DNA of 64,000 nucleotides from contig UQVA01000010.1 of the NCBI GenBank assembly GCA_900544405.1, positions 4,904 through 68,903 of the forward strand. Direction: 5' to 3'. This document shows, one piece after another, positions 49,348-58,572 of this stretch (position 1 is the stretch's first letter; each line of letters begins with the position of its first letter). Both the position numbers and the translations under genes were made by a program. Origin of the DNA: an uncultured Eubacteriales bacterium. GTDB taxonomy: Bacteria > Bacillota > Clostridia > Oscillospirales > Oscillospiraceae. The notes under the pieces are model-generated. The model did no database searches, was not told where the DNA came from, and saw nothing but the letters and a program-made list of their open reading frames with translations.

Positions 49348-50609
49348 GCCTTCACCCCCCTGAGCAAAAATTCCGAGTGGAAGCGCACATGGTTGGCAGC
49401 CTCCACCACTTCCTCCAGCGTCACCGCATCCAGCCGGGCATGATATTCCTCCGGCGGGAGCAGGCTGCCGGTGAGCAGACCGTTGAAATAGTAGCCCTCC
49501 ATGTTGCTGCCGCTGTCAAAGGTGGCCCGCAGGGAGGAATGCATGGCTTCCCTGGCGCTGTTCAGCTCCTCCACCGTGATGTCCCCCTGTTGGCACAGGG
49601 TCAGCTGATGGAAAATTTCCTCCCGGACCCGGTCGGTCTGGGCATTTTCGATGCCGGTGCTGACAGTCAGTAAGCCTTTCCCGGCGTGATAGGCCGAGGA
49701 AATGTCGTAGCACAGGCTCATGGTCTCCCGGATAACCCGGAACAGCTTGTTCTGCATCCCCGCTCCGTAAATGAGATTGAAAAGCCGCATAGGAATGCAC
49801 AGAGGGTGGTCCAACGTCACATCCGACACGAAGCCCAGGTCCAGCTGGGTCTGGGTCAGAGGCTGCTGCTCGGCCCAGGTGCCGCCGCCTGCATCGTGGA
49901 AACGGATTTTGCCGGGAGCGTAGCCCTTCCGGGGACCCAGGGCCTCCGCCAGGGGCATCAGCCCCGCCGCCACGGTGTCCGCATCCAGGTCGCCCACGCA
50001 GAAAATCTCCACGGGGCTTTCCTTCAATACCCGGACGTAGTAATCATACAGCTCCGCCGCCGTCAGGTTGGCAATGTCCTCCGGCTCCCCCAGGCGGCTC
50101 AGGCCGTAGGGGTCCTCCCGGCACATCCGGGCAAGCAGCTGCTGCATGGCATAGACCGCCTTGTCATTCCGGCGGGACTCGATGGCGGAAATGAGATTTT
50201 TCTTCTCCCCTTCCACATAGTCCTTCCGGAAAATTCCCTGGTCCAGCCGAGGTTCCAGCAGCAGCTCCCCCACGAATTCCGCCATGGGCCGGAAAATGGC
50301 ATCCCCGGCCAGAGCGAACCGGTCCGCCAGGAACGTCATGCTCATGCCGCTGGCCTGCACGTCCCCCACCCGGCGGACCATGGCCCCCATGCCGGCCCCG
50401 TAGAGGGAATCCAGGCGGATGGTAATATCCCGCAGGTCCGGGTAATTCCGGCTGCCCCGGAGCAGAACGCTGCTCCAAAGGGCGTTTTTGGCGCTCTCCT
50501 CCCGGCACATGGGCCGGAGGAACTGCACCGTCATCAGGCTCTGCTTGAAGCGGGGGTCACGGATGAAATGCAGCCGCACCCCCGGAAAAAGTTCCGTTGT
50601 TTCGATCAT
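49344..50609 (-). CDS. M16 family homologue, non-catalytic partner (YfmF-like)
   Basis: 421 residues. The fold is M16-like (LFPGVRLHFIRDPRFKQSLMTVQFLRP, LDSLYGAGMGAMVRRVGD, FCVGDLDADTV, GAGMQNKLFRVIRETMSLCYDISSAYH), but the zinc motif is missing: the equivalent region reads NALWSSVLLRGSRNY. This is the usual layout of paired bacterial M16 proteins (YmfF/YmfH, AlbE/AlbF), where the second protein builds the substrate chamber. First gene of the operon, with TATAAT on minus at 50647-50642. Confidence 0.88.
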   Translation of the reverse strand: MIETTELFPGVRLHFIRDPRFKQSLMTVQFLRPMCREESAKNALWSSVLLRGSRNYPDLRDITIRLDSLYGAGMGAMVRRVGDVQASGMSMTFLADRFALAGDAIFRPMAEFVGELLLEPRLDQGIFRKDYVEGEKKNLISAIESRRNDKAVYAMQQLLARMCREDPYGLSRLGEPEDIANLTAAELYDYYVRVLKESPVEIFCVGDLDADTVAAGLMPLAEALGPRKGYAPGKIRFHDAGGGTWAEQQPLTQTQLDLGFVSDVTLDHPLCIPMRLFNLIYGAGMQNKLFRVIRETMSLCYDISSAYHAGKGLLTVSTGIENAQTDRVREEIFHQLTLCQQGDITVEELNSAREAMHSSLRATFDSGSNMEGYYFNGLLTGSLLPPEEYHARLDAVTLEEVVEAANHVRFHSEFLLRGVKA

Positions 50610-50700
50610 AGGTACTCCTTTGGTTTTGAGAATACCAGACTATTATACAACCATTCGCCGCAAATAGAAAGTGGTACACGAAAAATTAAAGAGTTTTTGG

Positions 50701-50729
50701 TTGCGATTTTTTCCTTCATGGAGTACAAT
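50701..50729 (+). promoter_or_regulatory. Sigma-A promoter for prmA
   Basis: TTGCGA at 50701-50706, 17 bases, TACAAT at 50724-50729, 36 bases before the ATG. Confidence 0.7.
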
Positions 50730-50765
50730 AGGATAAAACACGAATGACAATCGGAGGAAATTTCC

Positions 50766-51707
50766 ATGAATTGGTTGGAGATCACCCTGAATACCGCCCC
50801 CGGCAATGTAGAAGCCCTGGCTGCCGAGCTGACCGCCAACGGCTTTGAGGAACTGGTGCTGGAGGACCAGGGGGAATTTGAGTCCTTCCTGGAGGAAAAC
50901 CGGGACTGCTGGGACTATATCGACGAGGAATTGCAGCAAAAATTGCAGGGTCTGTCCCGCATCAAGCTGTACCTGGACCAGGCGGACACCGCCGCCCATG
51001 ACCGGCTCTGCGCCCTGTGCGCCGCCCACGGCATTACCCCCGTGGAGAGCGTACTGGCTGAGCAGCAGTGGGAGCAAAGCGGCCAGGAGAATTATCCGCC
51101 CCAGGAGATCGGCAACTCCCTGGTAGTCCTGCCCGTGTGGCTGGCGGATTCTTACGAAACGAACCGAAAAAAGATCATTCTGGACCCGGGCATTGCCTTC
51201 GGCACCGGCTACCATCCCACCACCCAGATGGTGGTGGAGGAAATGGAGGACCGGCTCTTTCCCGGCTGCACCTGTCTGGACCTGGGCAGCGGCAGCGGCA
51301 TTCTGTCCATCGCCGCCCTGCGGCTGGGGGCAAAAAGCGCCGTAGGCGTGGACATCGACCCTAAGGCCGAGAAGGCCGCCGGGGAGAACGCCGCCCTGAA
51401 CGGCTTCGGCTTCCCGGAATTTCAGGCCTGCACCGGCAGCGTCACCGAGGACCCGGCGCTGATGGAAAAGCTGGCCGGAAACGGCCATGACTTTATTTTC
51501 GTGAACATCGTGGCAGACGTCATCATTTCCCTGGCCCCCGTACTGCCCAAGCTGGCAGGAGACAAGGGCACGGTCATCCTCTCCGGCATTCTGGACACCC
51601 GGCTTGCAGAGGTGGAGCAGGCTCTGACCCGCTCCGGCATGGACATCATCGCCTGGAAGGCCAAGGAAGAATGGCGCTGCCTGACCGCAAAAAGGAGACA
51701 AGCATGA
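50766..51707 (+). CDS. prmA: Ribosomal protein L11 methyltransferase
   Basis: 313 residues. The N-terminal substrate-recognition domain begins MNWLEITLNTAPGNVEALAAELTANGFEELVLED. The SAM-dependent core has FGTGYHPTT, LDLGSGSGILSIAALRLGA (motif I), GVDIDPKAEKAAGENAALNG, and FVNIVADVI (the NxxA/D segment of PrmA). Methylates the N-terminus and lysines of L11. CGGAGGAAA precedes the ATG; the stop overlaps the next gene by four bases. Confidence 0.95.
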   Translation: MNWLEITLNTAPGNVEALAAELTANGFEELVLEDQGEFESFLEENRDCWDYIDEELQQKLQGLSRIKLYLDQADTAAHDRLCALCAAHGITPVESVLAEQQWEQSGQENYPPQEIGNSLVVLPVWLADSYETNRKKIILDPGIAFGTGYHPTTQMVVEEMEDRLFPGCTCLDLGSGSGILSIAALRLGAKSAVGVDIDPKAEKAAGENAALNGFGFPEFQACTGSVTEDPALMEKLAGNGHDFIFVNIVADVIISLAPVLPKLAGDKGTVILSGILDTRLAEVEQALTRSGMDIIAWKAKEEWRCLTAKRRQA

Positions 51708-52744
51708 AACTATCCTATCGGGCCCGGCGGACCTGGCACCGGGTAGGCATTGCCGCCCTGGCCATTGCCGTGCTGGCAGCCCTGATGATTTTTGTATGGA
51801 CCGTGTGGCTGGGCCGGTATGTGGTCTACACCCGGGACGGGGCCACGTTGGATTTTAACAGCAGCGCCGAGATGATCGACGGCGTGGTGGCTCAGGAGCC
51901 GCCCACCCAGGAGACCGTCAGCGTGGTGTACAACGAAGGCGAGGACGCCATCGACACCGGCTCGGAAATGACCCAGCTGAACGGCTTCTTCATCAGCGCC
52001 TTTGACCTGACCGACGATCTGGCCACGGTCCAGGAATTGGCGGACAGCATTCCCAACGGCAGCAGCGTGATGATCGACGTCCGCAGTTCCTACGGCTATG
52101 CCTACTACTCCTCCACCGTCGCCCCGACGGCGGACAGCGTGAACGTCACCGCCGTGGATGCGCTGATCGCATCCCTGAAAGCCCGGAATGTCTATCTCAT
52201 CGCCCGGCTCCCGGCGTTCCAGAACTATTATTACGGCCTGAACAACGTCCCGGCGGGTCTGGCCGTGGAGGAAGGGTATCTCTGGATGGACGATGAGGGC
52301 TGCTACTGGCTGGACCCGGCTTCCAGCTCGGCCCAGAATCAGCTGGTGCAGACCGTCAGCGAATTGAAGTCCCTGGGCTTCCGGGAAGTGGTGTTCAGTC
52401 AGTTCTGCTTCCCCTCGGATATGTCTTCCATCGTCTACAATGCCGAGGACCGGCAGGCGGTGCTGGATGCGGCGGCAGCCAGCCTGGTCTCCACCTGCGC
52501 CGGCTCCACCTTCACCGTATCCTTCCAGGCAGACGTTGGGGACCTGACCATTCCGGAGGGCCGGAGCCGTCAGTATGTGGCCAATGTCTCCGCCGTGAAC
52601 GCCTCCCGGACCGCCGAGAGCAGCGGCTTCGGAGAGGATGCCCCCATCCGGCTGGTGTTCCTGTCGGAATCCAACGACTCCCGCTACAACGCATACAGCG
52701 TCCTGCGGGCCATCAATCTGATTCAATCCGCCACTAACGGATAA
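51704..52744 (+). CDS. Membrane-anchored TIM-barrel-like (putative glycoside hydrolase) extracellular protein
   Basis: 346 residues. One N-terminal transmembrane segment (about 13-35) and an extracellular domain. The pattern of strands and helices (LNGFFISAFDLTDDL, SVMIDVRSSYGYAYY, YLIARLPAFQNYYYGLNN, GYLWMDDEGCYWLDPAS, FREVVFSQFCFP, RLVFLSE) resembles the DUF4015-type putative glycosyl hydrolase barrels found on Clostridia surfaces. Catalytic residues are not certain. It overlaps prmA by four bases and is followed by a terminator; a cell-wall role is a guess from topology and the neighbouring transpeptidase. Confidence 0.65.
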   Translation: MKLSYRARRTWHRVGIAALAIAVLAALMIFVWTVWLGRYVVYTRDGATLDFNSSAEMIDGVVAQEPPTQETVSVVYNEGEDAIDTGSEMTQLNGFFISAFDLTDDLATVQELADSIPNGSSVMIDVRSSYGYAYYSSTVAPTADSVNVTAVDALIASLKARNVYLIARLPAFQNYYYGLNNVPAGLAVEEGYLWMDDEGCYWLDPASSSAQNQLVQTVSELKSLGFREVVFSQFCFPSDMSSIVYNAEDRQAVLDAAAASLVSTCAGSTFTVSFQADVGDLTIPEGRSRQYVANVSAVNASRTAESSGFGEDAPIRLVFLSESNDSRYNAYSVLRAINLIQSATNG

Positions 52745-52783
52745 AGAGATCCCGGAGTTTTTCTCAAACTCCGGGATTTTTCT
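52745..52783. terminator. Bidirectional terminator
   Basis: A perfect 12-base-pair stem (52749-52760 with 52766-52777), then TTTTTCT, with a weaker A-run on the left. It separates the convergent TIM-barrel and transpeptidase genes. Confidence 0.8.
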
Positions 52784-52789
52784 GCACTT

Positions 52790-54076
52790 TTAATAAAGAA
52801 TGATGGTCATGCCGTAATAGAGATAGCTATACAGCGTCGGGGCCACCTCCGGGGGCAAATTCACGCAGCCGTGGCTGCCGTTGTTCACATAAATGTCCCC
52901 GCCGAATTCCGTCCGCCAGTTGGCATCGTGGAGGCCGTAGCTGCCGTAGAAGCCCATCCAGCAATCCACCCAGTCGTTCCAGGTGGGGCCGGTGAGCCAC
53001 ACATCCCGGTCCAGGTCATAGAAGGAATACACGCCGGTGGGGGTGGCGTCGCCGTTGGCCAGGCAGCCGGTGACGCAGGCGGTCTGCAAAACCAGATCGC
53101 CATTCCGGTAGCAGTACACGGTCTGGTTGGGAATGTCCACCTCCACATAGTCTCCGCCGAAGTTGTCCACCACCGTTCTCCCCGGCTCTCCGGGCAGAAT
53201 GTCCGCCTCGATGGTCTTTTTCTCCCCGGACAGGATGCCGGTACGCAGGGCCTCGGTCAGGCTTTCCGCATTCACGCTGTACCCGCCGTAGGCATTCTGC
53301 AAATAGATGTTTTTCCCGGACGTGGTCACGAACACCCGTGCGTCCGAAGCCGCCACGGAATGGGCCTGGGCCATATTGGCGGCATAAGCCCCGATGGCGC
53401 TTTCGTCCAGCACCGGCGTCACGCCGTCAGCATCTACGCTGACCCATTCCAGGATGTTCGTCCGGTCCACTTTTTCCTCCCCGTCCGGGAAAGAAAGCGT
53501 CAGAACAGAATCCAGCCAGGTATTGGCCGTGGCCGCACCGGGCAGAGGGTCTTTTTCACCGGAGACGGCGATTTTCTCCGGGGCAACGGTCACTTCGGAT
53601 TTTAATTCCCGTGCAGCGGCAGACAGGGCCTGCACCGCCGGGGAATAGTCGTTCCAGGTCCAGTCCTTGCCGGTCTGGGTGGTGTAAGATTGGGAGGTCG
53701 GGTCAAAGACCAGCTTGGCCTTTTCCGTGCCGTCCTTCCGGGAGGTGTCCACCCCATGGAGCCGGGTGAGAATATCCGAAGGCAGGGTGATGTCGTAAAT
53801 ATCCTCCGCTTTCGTGCCGATGGCGTTGCGCAGGTCCTCCGGCAGATGGCAGGTCATAGATAGGTCCGCCCCGGTAAGGACCGTTGTCTCCCCATCCAGC
53901 GTCACCGTCAGGGTGTACGCCTCCGGCAATGCCTCCAGCTTTTCTGCCGCTGCCTCCAGGTTCAGTCCCGCCACGTCTACGCCGCCGATGACCGCTCCCT
54001 CCGGGAACCGGTACAGGGCGGCGCAGCCGCAGAGGACAGCCGTCAGCAGCACGAATACGAATAACAACCGTTTCAT
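52790..54076 (-). CDS. L,D-transpeptidase (YkuD domain) with putative peptidoglycan-binding domain
   Basis: 428 residues. An N-terminal signal with LTAVLCGCAAL suggests a lipoprotein (or signal anchor). The middle, about 30-280, is a PG_binding_4-like region (GAVIGGVDVAGLNLEAAAEKLEAL and a later repeat). The YkuD domain at about 295-428 starts DYVEVDIPNQTVYCYRNGDLVL and has the catalytic H383 (GLHDANW) and SHGCVN with C404. It makes 3-3 peptidoglycan cross-links outside the membrane. Start 54076 is set by the signal peptide and the GGGGGAG site; the frame stays open upstream into the ABC gene but without coding sense. Confidence 0.92.
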   Translation of the reverse strand: MKRLLFVFVLLTAVLCGCAALYRFPEGAVIGGVDVAGLNLEAAAEKLEALPEAYTLTVTLDGETTVLTGADLSMTCHLPEDLRNAIGTKAEDIYDITLPSDILTRLHGVDTSRKDGTEKAKLVFDPTSQSYTTQTGKDWTWNDYSPAVQALSAAARELKSEVTVAPEKIAVSGEKDPLPGAATANTWLDSVLTLSFPDGEEKVDRTNILEWVSVDADGVTPVLDESAIGAYAANMAQAHSVAASDARVFVTTSGKNIYLQNAYGGYSVNAESLTEALRTGILSGEKKTIEADILPGEPGRTVVDNFGGDYVEVDIPNQTVYCYRNGDLVLQTACVTGCLANGDATPTGVYSFYDLDRDVWLTGPTWNDWVDCWMGFYGSYGLHDANWRTEFGGDIYVNNGSHGCVNLPPEVAPTLYSYLYYGMTIILY

Positions 54077-54104
54077 GGGCGCTCCCCCTTTCTCTCTTGG
54101 GGAA

Positions 54105-54133
54105 ATCATACCATACGGAAGGAGAAAATACAA
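54105..54133 (-). promoter_or_regulatory. Sigma-A promoter for the L,D-transpeptidase
   Basis: Minus strand: TTGTAT (54133-54128), 17 bases, TATGAT (54110-54105). Confidence 0.65.
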
Positions 54134-54146
54134 GAAAACTCTTTCG

Positions 54147-56006
54147 TCACTTTGTATAATATTGCGCTTGCGCCTGCCAGAGACGGGCATATTCGCCATC
54201 GGTGTCTGCCAGCAGGGCCTCGTGGCTCCCCTGCTGAATGACGGACCCATGGTCGAAAACGGTGATCTGGTCGCAGAACTTGCAGGAGGACAGCCGGTGG
54301 CTGATGTACACGGCGGTCTTATCGCCCACGATGCTGTTGAATTTCTCGTAAATTTCCGCTTCGGCAATGGGGTCCAGGGCCGCTGTGGGTTCGTCCAGCA
54401 CCAGGAAAGGCGCATCCTTATAGAGGGCACGCGCGATGGCAATTTTCTGGGCCTCGCCGCCGGAAATCTCCACGCCGTCCTTATCCAGGTCCTTGTAAAG
54501 CTCCGTGTCCAGTCCATGAGGCATGGCAGCCAGCCGGTCGGCAAAGCCCGCATCCGTCAGGCACTGCTCCACCCGGCGGCGGTCATATTGGCTCCGGCCT
54601 GCCACGTTTGCCCCCAAAGGCTGGGCCAGCAGCTGGAAGTCCTGGAACACCACGGAGAAAAGGTCCAGGTAGTCCCGGTAATTATACTTACGGATGTCTA
54701 TGCCGTTCAGGAGAATTTCGCCCTCCTGGGGGTCGTAGAGCCGGCAGAGCAGCTTGATAAACGTGGTCTTGCCGCTGCCGTTCTCCCCCACCACTGCCAT
54801 GCGCTTGCCGATGTCAAAGGTAAAATTCACATGCCGCAATGCCCAGGTTTCCGCCCCGGGGTACTGGAAGGAAACATCCCGGAACTCCACCTGATAATTC
54901 CGGTCCGCCCGCTTCTCCGTGGTCAGGCTGCCCTGGTACATGGCGTTGGGAATGTCCAGAAATTCATAGGTAGTCCGCAGGAATTCCGTGTTCTGCCGCA
55001 TCATTTCCAAAGCCCCCAGAAGCTCGGAAAGATTCGAGGAGAGGGTCGTGGCTGCACCCACATACTGAGTAACGCTGCCCACACCAAAAGCGCCGCCCAG
55101 GGCTTTCAGACAGGCAAAGATATATACCAGTCCGGAAAACAGCGCACCGGAAGACTGGGTAACGGCATTTCCGACACCATAGACACCCCTGAAAATACGG
55201 TCAAGGTCCTTTCCGGGTGCAAAGGGATTTTCCCGTTCCTTTTTTTCCCGCATCAGGGGGTACTGTCCATAAAGGCGCAGGTCCATCCACCGTTTCCGTT
55301 CCCGCGGCAGGTCAAAGAAGACGTTGAAAAGGCGATTTCCGAAGGTCGCTTCCTCCGACCGCTGCGCATAGAGTCGGTTGCCGACGGCCGCAACCCGCTG
55401 CTGCAGCACGACGATCCCGCCCATAACGAGCAGGAGGACCAGCGCCGCCAACGGGTTATTCAGGAACTGCATCCCGCCCTGGTTTACCCTGGCCGTGAAC
55501 AGGCTCACCGTCAGCACGGCTGCACCCAGAATGCCCAGCACTGCCTGAACAAGCCGAAAAGTGCTCTGCACTGCCTCGTTGATACCGAATCCGCTCCATT
55601 GTTCATTCTCGCGTATTTTTGTCCGAAGCTGCCGGACCCTCTGAGAATCCGCATCGGCAAAATCCATGCTCAGCATTTTTTCCAGGAACAGCCGCTCCTT
55701 CATGGGGTTGTGCATACTGTTCAGCGCGTTCATCCACCGCATCAATCCTGCTTTCAGCAGGCCCAGCAGCGCACTCACGCCCAAAGTCAGCGCAGTCCAG
55801 CGCCAGAGCATTTCCGGCCGTCTGGCCCCGGCCAGCTCATTGACCAGCTGTGCCGAAAACCAAATGGTCACATAGGGCGTCAGGGCCACCACCAGGCTCA
55901 CCGGAAGCAGTGATGTCAATCGCCCCGGCACACAGCGCTCCACATCCCGCAGGCACCGGAGCGTATATTTCCAGCAATCCTTCCAACCGTTTTTCTTCTC
56001 AGTCAC
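54147..56006 (-). CDS. ABC transporter, fused membrane/ATPase subunit B
   Basis: 619 residues. Transmembrane domain about 25-355, ATPase domain after that with Walker A GENGSGKTTFIKLL, Q-loop FSVVFQDFQLLAQ, signature ISGGE (VEISGGEAQK), Walker B LVLDEPTAALDP with the catalytic glutamate, and switch histidine in YISHRLSS. The start is GTG at 56006, with GGAGGG seven bases upstream and an eight-base overlap with subunit A. It forms a pair with subunit A, both with intact catalytic sites. Controlled by the LytTR/GHKL genes upstream, suggesting peptide or bacteriocin export or immunity. Confidence 0.88.
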   Translation of the reverse strand: MTEKKNGWKDCWKYTLRCLRDVERCVPGRLTSLLPVSLVVALTPYVTIWFSAQLVNELAGARRPEMLWRWTALTLGVSALLGLLKAGLMRWMNALNSMHNPMKERLFLEKMLSMDFADADSQRVRQLRTKIRENEQWSGFGINEAVQSTFRLVQAVLGILGAAVLTVSLFTARVNQGGMQFLNNPLAALVLLLVMGGIVVLQQRVAAVGNRLYAQRSEEATFGNRLFNVFFDLPRERKRWMDLRLYGQYPLMREKKERENPFAPGKDLDRIFRGVYGVGNAVTQSSGALFSGLVYIFACLKALGGAFGVGSVTQYVGAATTLSSNLSELLGALEMMRQNTEFLRTTYEFLDIPNAMYQGSLTTEKRADRNYQVEFRDVSFQYPGAETWALRHVNFTFDIGKRMAVVGENGSGKTTFIKLLCRLYDPQEGEILLNGIDIRKYNYRDYLDLFSVVFQDFQLLAQPLGANVAGRSQYDRRRVEQCLTDAGFADRLAAMPHGLDTELYKDLDKDGVEISGGEAQKIAIARALYKDAPFLVLDEPTAALDPIAEAEIYEKFNSIVGDKTAVYISHRLSSCKFCDQITVFDHGSVIQQGSHEALLADTDGEYARLWQAQAQYYTK

Positions 56007-57810
56007 GGAAATCCCTCCCTTCCTGATAGTAGCGGCTCTGTATCTCAAAAAGCTGGGCATAGCCGCCGTTTTTCGCCAGCAATTCTTCATGGGTGCCTTC
56101 CTCGGCAATAACACCATCTTTCAGATACAAGATCCGGTCACAGAACCGGGTCGATGCCAGCCGGTGGGAAATGAACACAGAGGTCTTGCCCTTGGTCATG
56201 GCATTGTATTTTTGGTAAATATCGCTCTCGGCCAGGGGGTCCAGCGCTGCCGTAGGCTCATCCAGCACCAGAATGGGGCCATCTTTGTAAAGTGCCCGGG
56301 CCAGCAGCAGCCGTTGCGTCTGTCCACCGGAAAATTCTACACCATCCGGGTAAAGTTCCTTACCGTAATGGGTGTTCAGCCCCTTTGGAAGAGCGGATAC
56401 GAATTCCGTCAGTCCCGCCTTTTCGATACAGTCGTTCACCTTTTCTGTGTCCGTTACCGTCTCCGAAAGCGTGATATTCTCCGCCACAGAGCCGGGAAGC
56501 AGGGAATTGTCCTGGAATACGCCGGAAATGCACGCATAGTATTCCCGCCGGTTCAGCTCCCGAATGTCCACGCCGTTCAGCAGCACCCGCCCCTCGACAG
56601 GGTCCAGAAGACCGCAGATCAGCTTCACCAGGGTCGTTTTGCCTGCGCCATTCAGGCCCACCACCGCCAGCTTTTCTCCGGGGTGGATGGTCAAATACAA
56701 ATGTTCAAATACGGGCTTTTCCGCCTCCGGATACCGGAACGACACATCTTCCAGCCGCAGTTCATAGCCGTCCCCCTTGGGAATGGGCTTGCCCCCCGTG
56801 AAGCGGAAGGGTTCCGGGTATTCGATCCATTCCAGCACGGAACTGATCTCCCGACATTCCTTCTGGACCTCTACCATGTTATTCAGAATCTGTCCGACCC
56901 AATCCGCAAAGCCACTGGCAGCGGCAAAGTACAACAGAAACTGTGCAGTGGTCAGCTGTCCTTCGATGGCCATAGAGATCAGATACCAGTAGGCCAGGCC
57001 GTTCCGCAGCAGCGTCAGCAGCACATCCAGCAGATCCCCCCAGACCAGAACCCGCTCCCGGCGGTGAACGAAGTCCTTATGGAGCCGGATGCTTTTCTCG
57101 TAAAGCTCCATCAGCCAGTCCCGCAGACCAAATAGACGGACATCCTTGGCCAGCTTATCAGACTCTGCCTTGTTCGCCACATAGTTCTCCCGCACATAGC
57201 AGCGATTCTGCTCCTCCCGGTGATCCTGCTGCCAACGGGTCAGCCGTCTGGTGACCAGGTAGCCCACGAGCGCCATCGCAATGACCACCACAGCCAGCAC
57301 CGGGTTCAGGTCGGTCAACAGCGTCAGATATACGGCAAAGCAGCCGACGCCGGAGAGCAGCGTTTCCAGTGTCACCCAAATATGCTCCGTTCCGCTGTTG
57401 TTGTCCCCCACCGCCATATACGCTCCGTTTTTGACCTCAATGGCTTTAGAATCGCTGCAAAGGCAGTAAGACATGGTGCAGGCCTTCTCGATCACACGGT
57501 CAATGAGTACGCAGCGAACGGCGATACGTCTGATCTGTGCGCTGTACGCAAAATATGTTTTGAACGTGCCGACCAGCAGCATTCCCAAAGAGAACATTAA
57601 GATCACCCGCAGCAGGTCCGAAATGCTGTCCTGCCGCTCTACACTGGCCAGAATTTCCGGCGCTGCGTAAAGCTGCATGGCCTGCAGACCCACTGCGCAA
57701 GCAACCGCCAACACAAGCCGCCACAGGACATCCCGCTGATGCTTCCAGGCGGTCTTTACCATATACCCCAAGCAATGGGGCGTTGAATAAACGCTTTTGT
57801 CTTTTCTCAT
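55999..57810 (-). CDS. ABC transporter, fused membrane/ATPase subunit A
   Basis: 603 residues. Transmembrane domain about 25-330, ATPase with Walker A GLNGAGKTTLVKLI, ISGVFQDNSLLPGSV, signature FSGGQ (VEFSGGQTQRL), LVLDEPTAALDP and FISHRLAS. No peptidase C39 domain, so it does not itself cut leader peptides. Start 57810 has AAGGAGGGAAGG upstream. It lies 89 bases after the GHKL kinase gene, separated by a terminator-like hairpin. Confidence 0.88.
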   Translation of the reverse strand: MRKDKSVYSTPHCLGYMVKTAWKHQRDVLWRLVLAVACAVGLQAMQLYAAPEILASVERQDSISDLLRVILMFSLGMLLVGTFKTYFAYSAQIRRIAVRCVLIDRVIEKACTMSYCLCSDSKAIEVKNGAYMAVGDNNSGTEHIWVTLETLLSGVGCFAVYLTLLTDLNPVLAVVVIAMALVGYLVTRRLTRWQQDHREEQNRCYVRENYVANKAESDKLAKDVRLFGLRDWLMELYEKSIRLHKDFVHRRERVLVWGDLLDVLLTLLRNGLAYWYLISMAIEGQLTTAQFLLYFAAASGFADWVGQILNNMVEVQKECREISSVLEWIEYPEPFRFTGGKPIPKGDGYELRLEDVSFRYPEAEKPVFEHLYLTIHPGEKLAVVGLNGAGKTTLVKLICGLLDPVEGRVLLNGVDIRELNRREYYACISGVFQDNSLLPGSVAENITLSETVTDTEKVNDCIEKAGLTEFVSALPKGLNTHYGKELYPDGVEFSGGQTQRLLLARALYKDGPILVLDEPTAALDPLAESDIYQKYNAMTKGKTSVFISHRLASTRFCDRILYLKDGVIAEEGTHEELLAKNGGYAQLFEIQSRYYQEGRDFRD

Positions 57811-57842
57811 ATCCTTCCCTCCTTGTGGTGCTATCCTATCAT

Positions 57843-57874
57843 GAAAAATCGTCCCCGGAGGATTTCGGGGACGA
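57843..57874 (-). terminator. Attenuator or terminator between the kinase and ABC genes
   Basis: An eight-base-pair stem CGTCCCCG/CGGGGACG (57873-57866 with 57857-57850), followed on minus by ATTTTTC. The ABC genes therefore probably have reduced read-through or their own promoter. Confidence 0.6.
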
Positions 57875-57896
57875 ATGGTAAAACTTTGGTGACGAA
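57867..57896 (-). promoter_or_regulatory. Pair of 9-base direct repeats, possible LytTR regulator site
   Basis: On plus, GGGGACGAA (57867-57875) and GGTGACGAA (57888-57896), offset by 21 bases (two helical turns). LytTR regulators bind paired 9-base repeats with about 12 bases between, as here. The repeats do not match the published consensus closely, and the first one overlaps the terminator stem. Confidence 0.3.
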
Positions 57897-57899
57897 CCG

Positions 57900-58562
57900 T
57901 TATTCCTGGGGCAATAGGATTTCCGTGGTGAAGGCGCCGTCCTCGGAATTCCGGCTCAGATACCCGTCCAGCCGGGCCACGATGGCATCGATGCGCACCA
58001 GGCCGAAGCCGTGGCCCTCCCCCTTGGTGGTCCGGAACCGGCCGTCGGCCTTGGGCAGCTTCTTCCCGGCGGTGAAATTGGTGAAGGAGATATAAAGTTG
58101 GGTCCCCTTCATGTCCATGTACACCCGGATGAGCCGCTGGTCCTCCGGCAGAGCAGCGCAGGCATCCATGGCATTATCGAAAAGATTGCCCAGGATGCAG
58201 CACAGGTCAATTTCGGATGTCCGCAGCTTCACGGGAATGTGTGCATCCGCCAGCACCCGGATGCCCTTGCTCTTAGCCAGGGAAATTTTGGAGTTCAGAA
58301 TGGCATCGGTCATGGCGTTGCCGGTCTTGATGACCGTGTCCACGGTGTTCAGATCCGTGTCCAGGGCGTCCAGATAGGTCTTGATGGCCTCCAGGTCCCC
58401 CTGGGCGGCGTAGGCCTTCATGGTCTGGATGTGGTTCCGGTAATCGTGCCGCCAGCCACGGATCTGCCGGTACATATTGTCCACTTCCCGGTAGTGGGTC
58501 TCGATCAGCTCCTGCTGATAGGTTGCCAGCCGCCGGTCGATGCGTTTGGATAGAAATGACAT
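57900..58562 (-). CDS. Soluble GHKL histidine kinase (AgrC/VirS-type catalytic part only)
   Basis: 220 residues without any membrane or sensor segment. The dimerisation and phosphoacceptor helix contains the H-D-Y-R-N-H motif (GWRHDYRNHIQTMK, H39). The GHKL ATPase part has the N-box ILGNLFDNAMDAC and the G-box GEGHGFGLVRI. In related peptide-sensing kinases a six-helix sensor precedes this, so it must take its signal from a partner or from inside the cell. Start 58562 has GAGGAG upstream, ten bases after the response regulator. Confidence 0.88.
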   Translation of the reverse strand: MSFLSKRIDRRLATYQQELIETHYREVDNMYRQIRGWRHDYRNHIQTMKAYAAQGDLEAIKTYLDALDTDLNTVDTVIKTGNAMTDAILNSKISLAKSKGIRVLADAHIPVKLRTSEIDLCCILGNLFDNAMDACAALPEDQRLIRVYMDMKGTQLYISFTNFTAGKKLPKADGRFRTTKGEGHGFGLVRIDAIVARLDGYLSRNSEDGAFTTEILLPQE

Positions 58563-58572
58563 AGTTTTCTCC

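Noticed and set aside
52790..54553. Longer 587-residue form of the L,D-transpeptidase
   Set aside because: The extra N-terminal part overlaps the ABC gene in another frame; the signal peptide and ribosome-binding site place the start at 54076.
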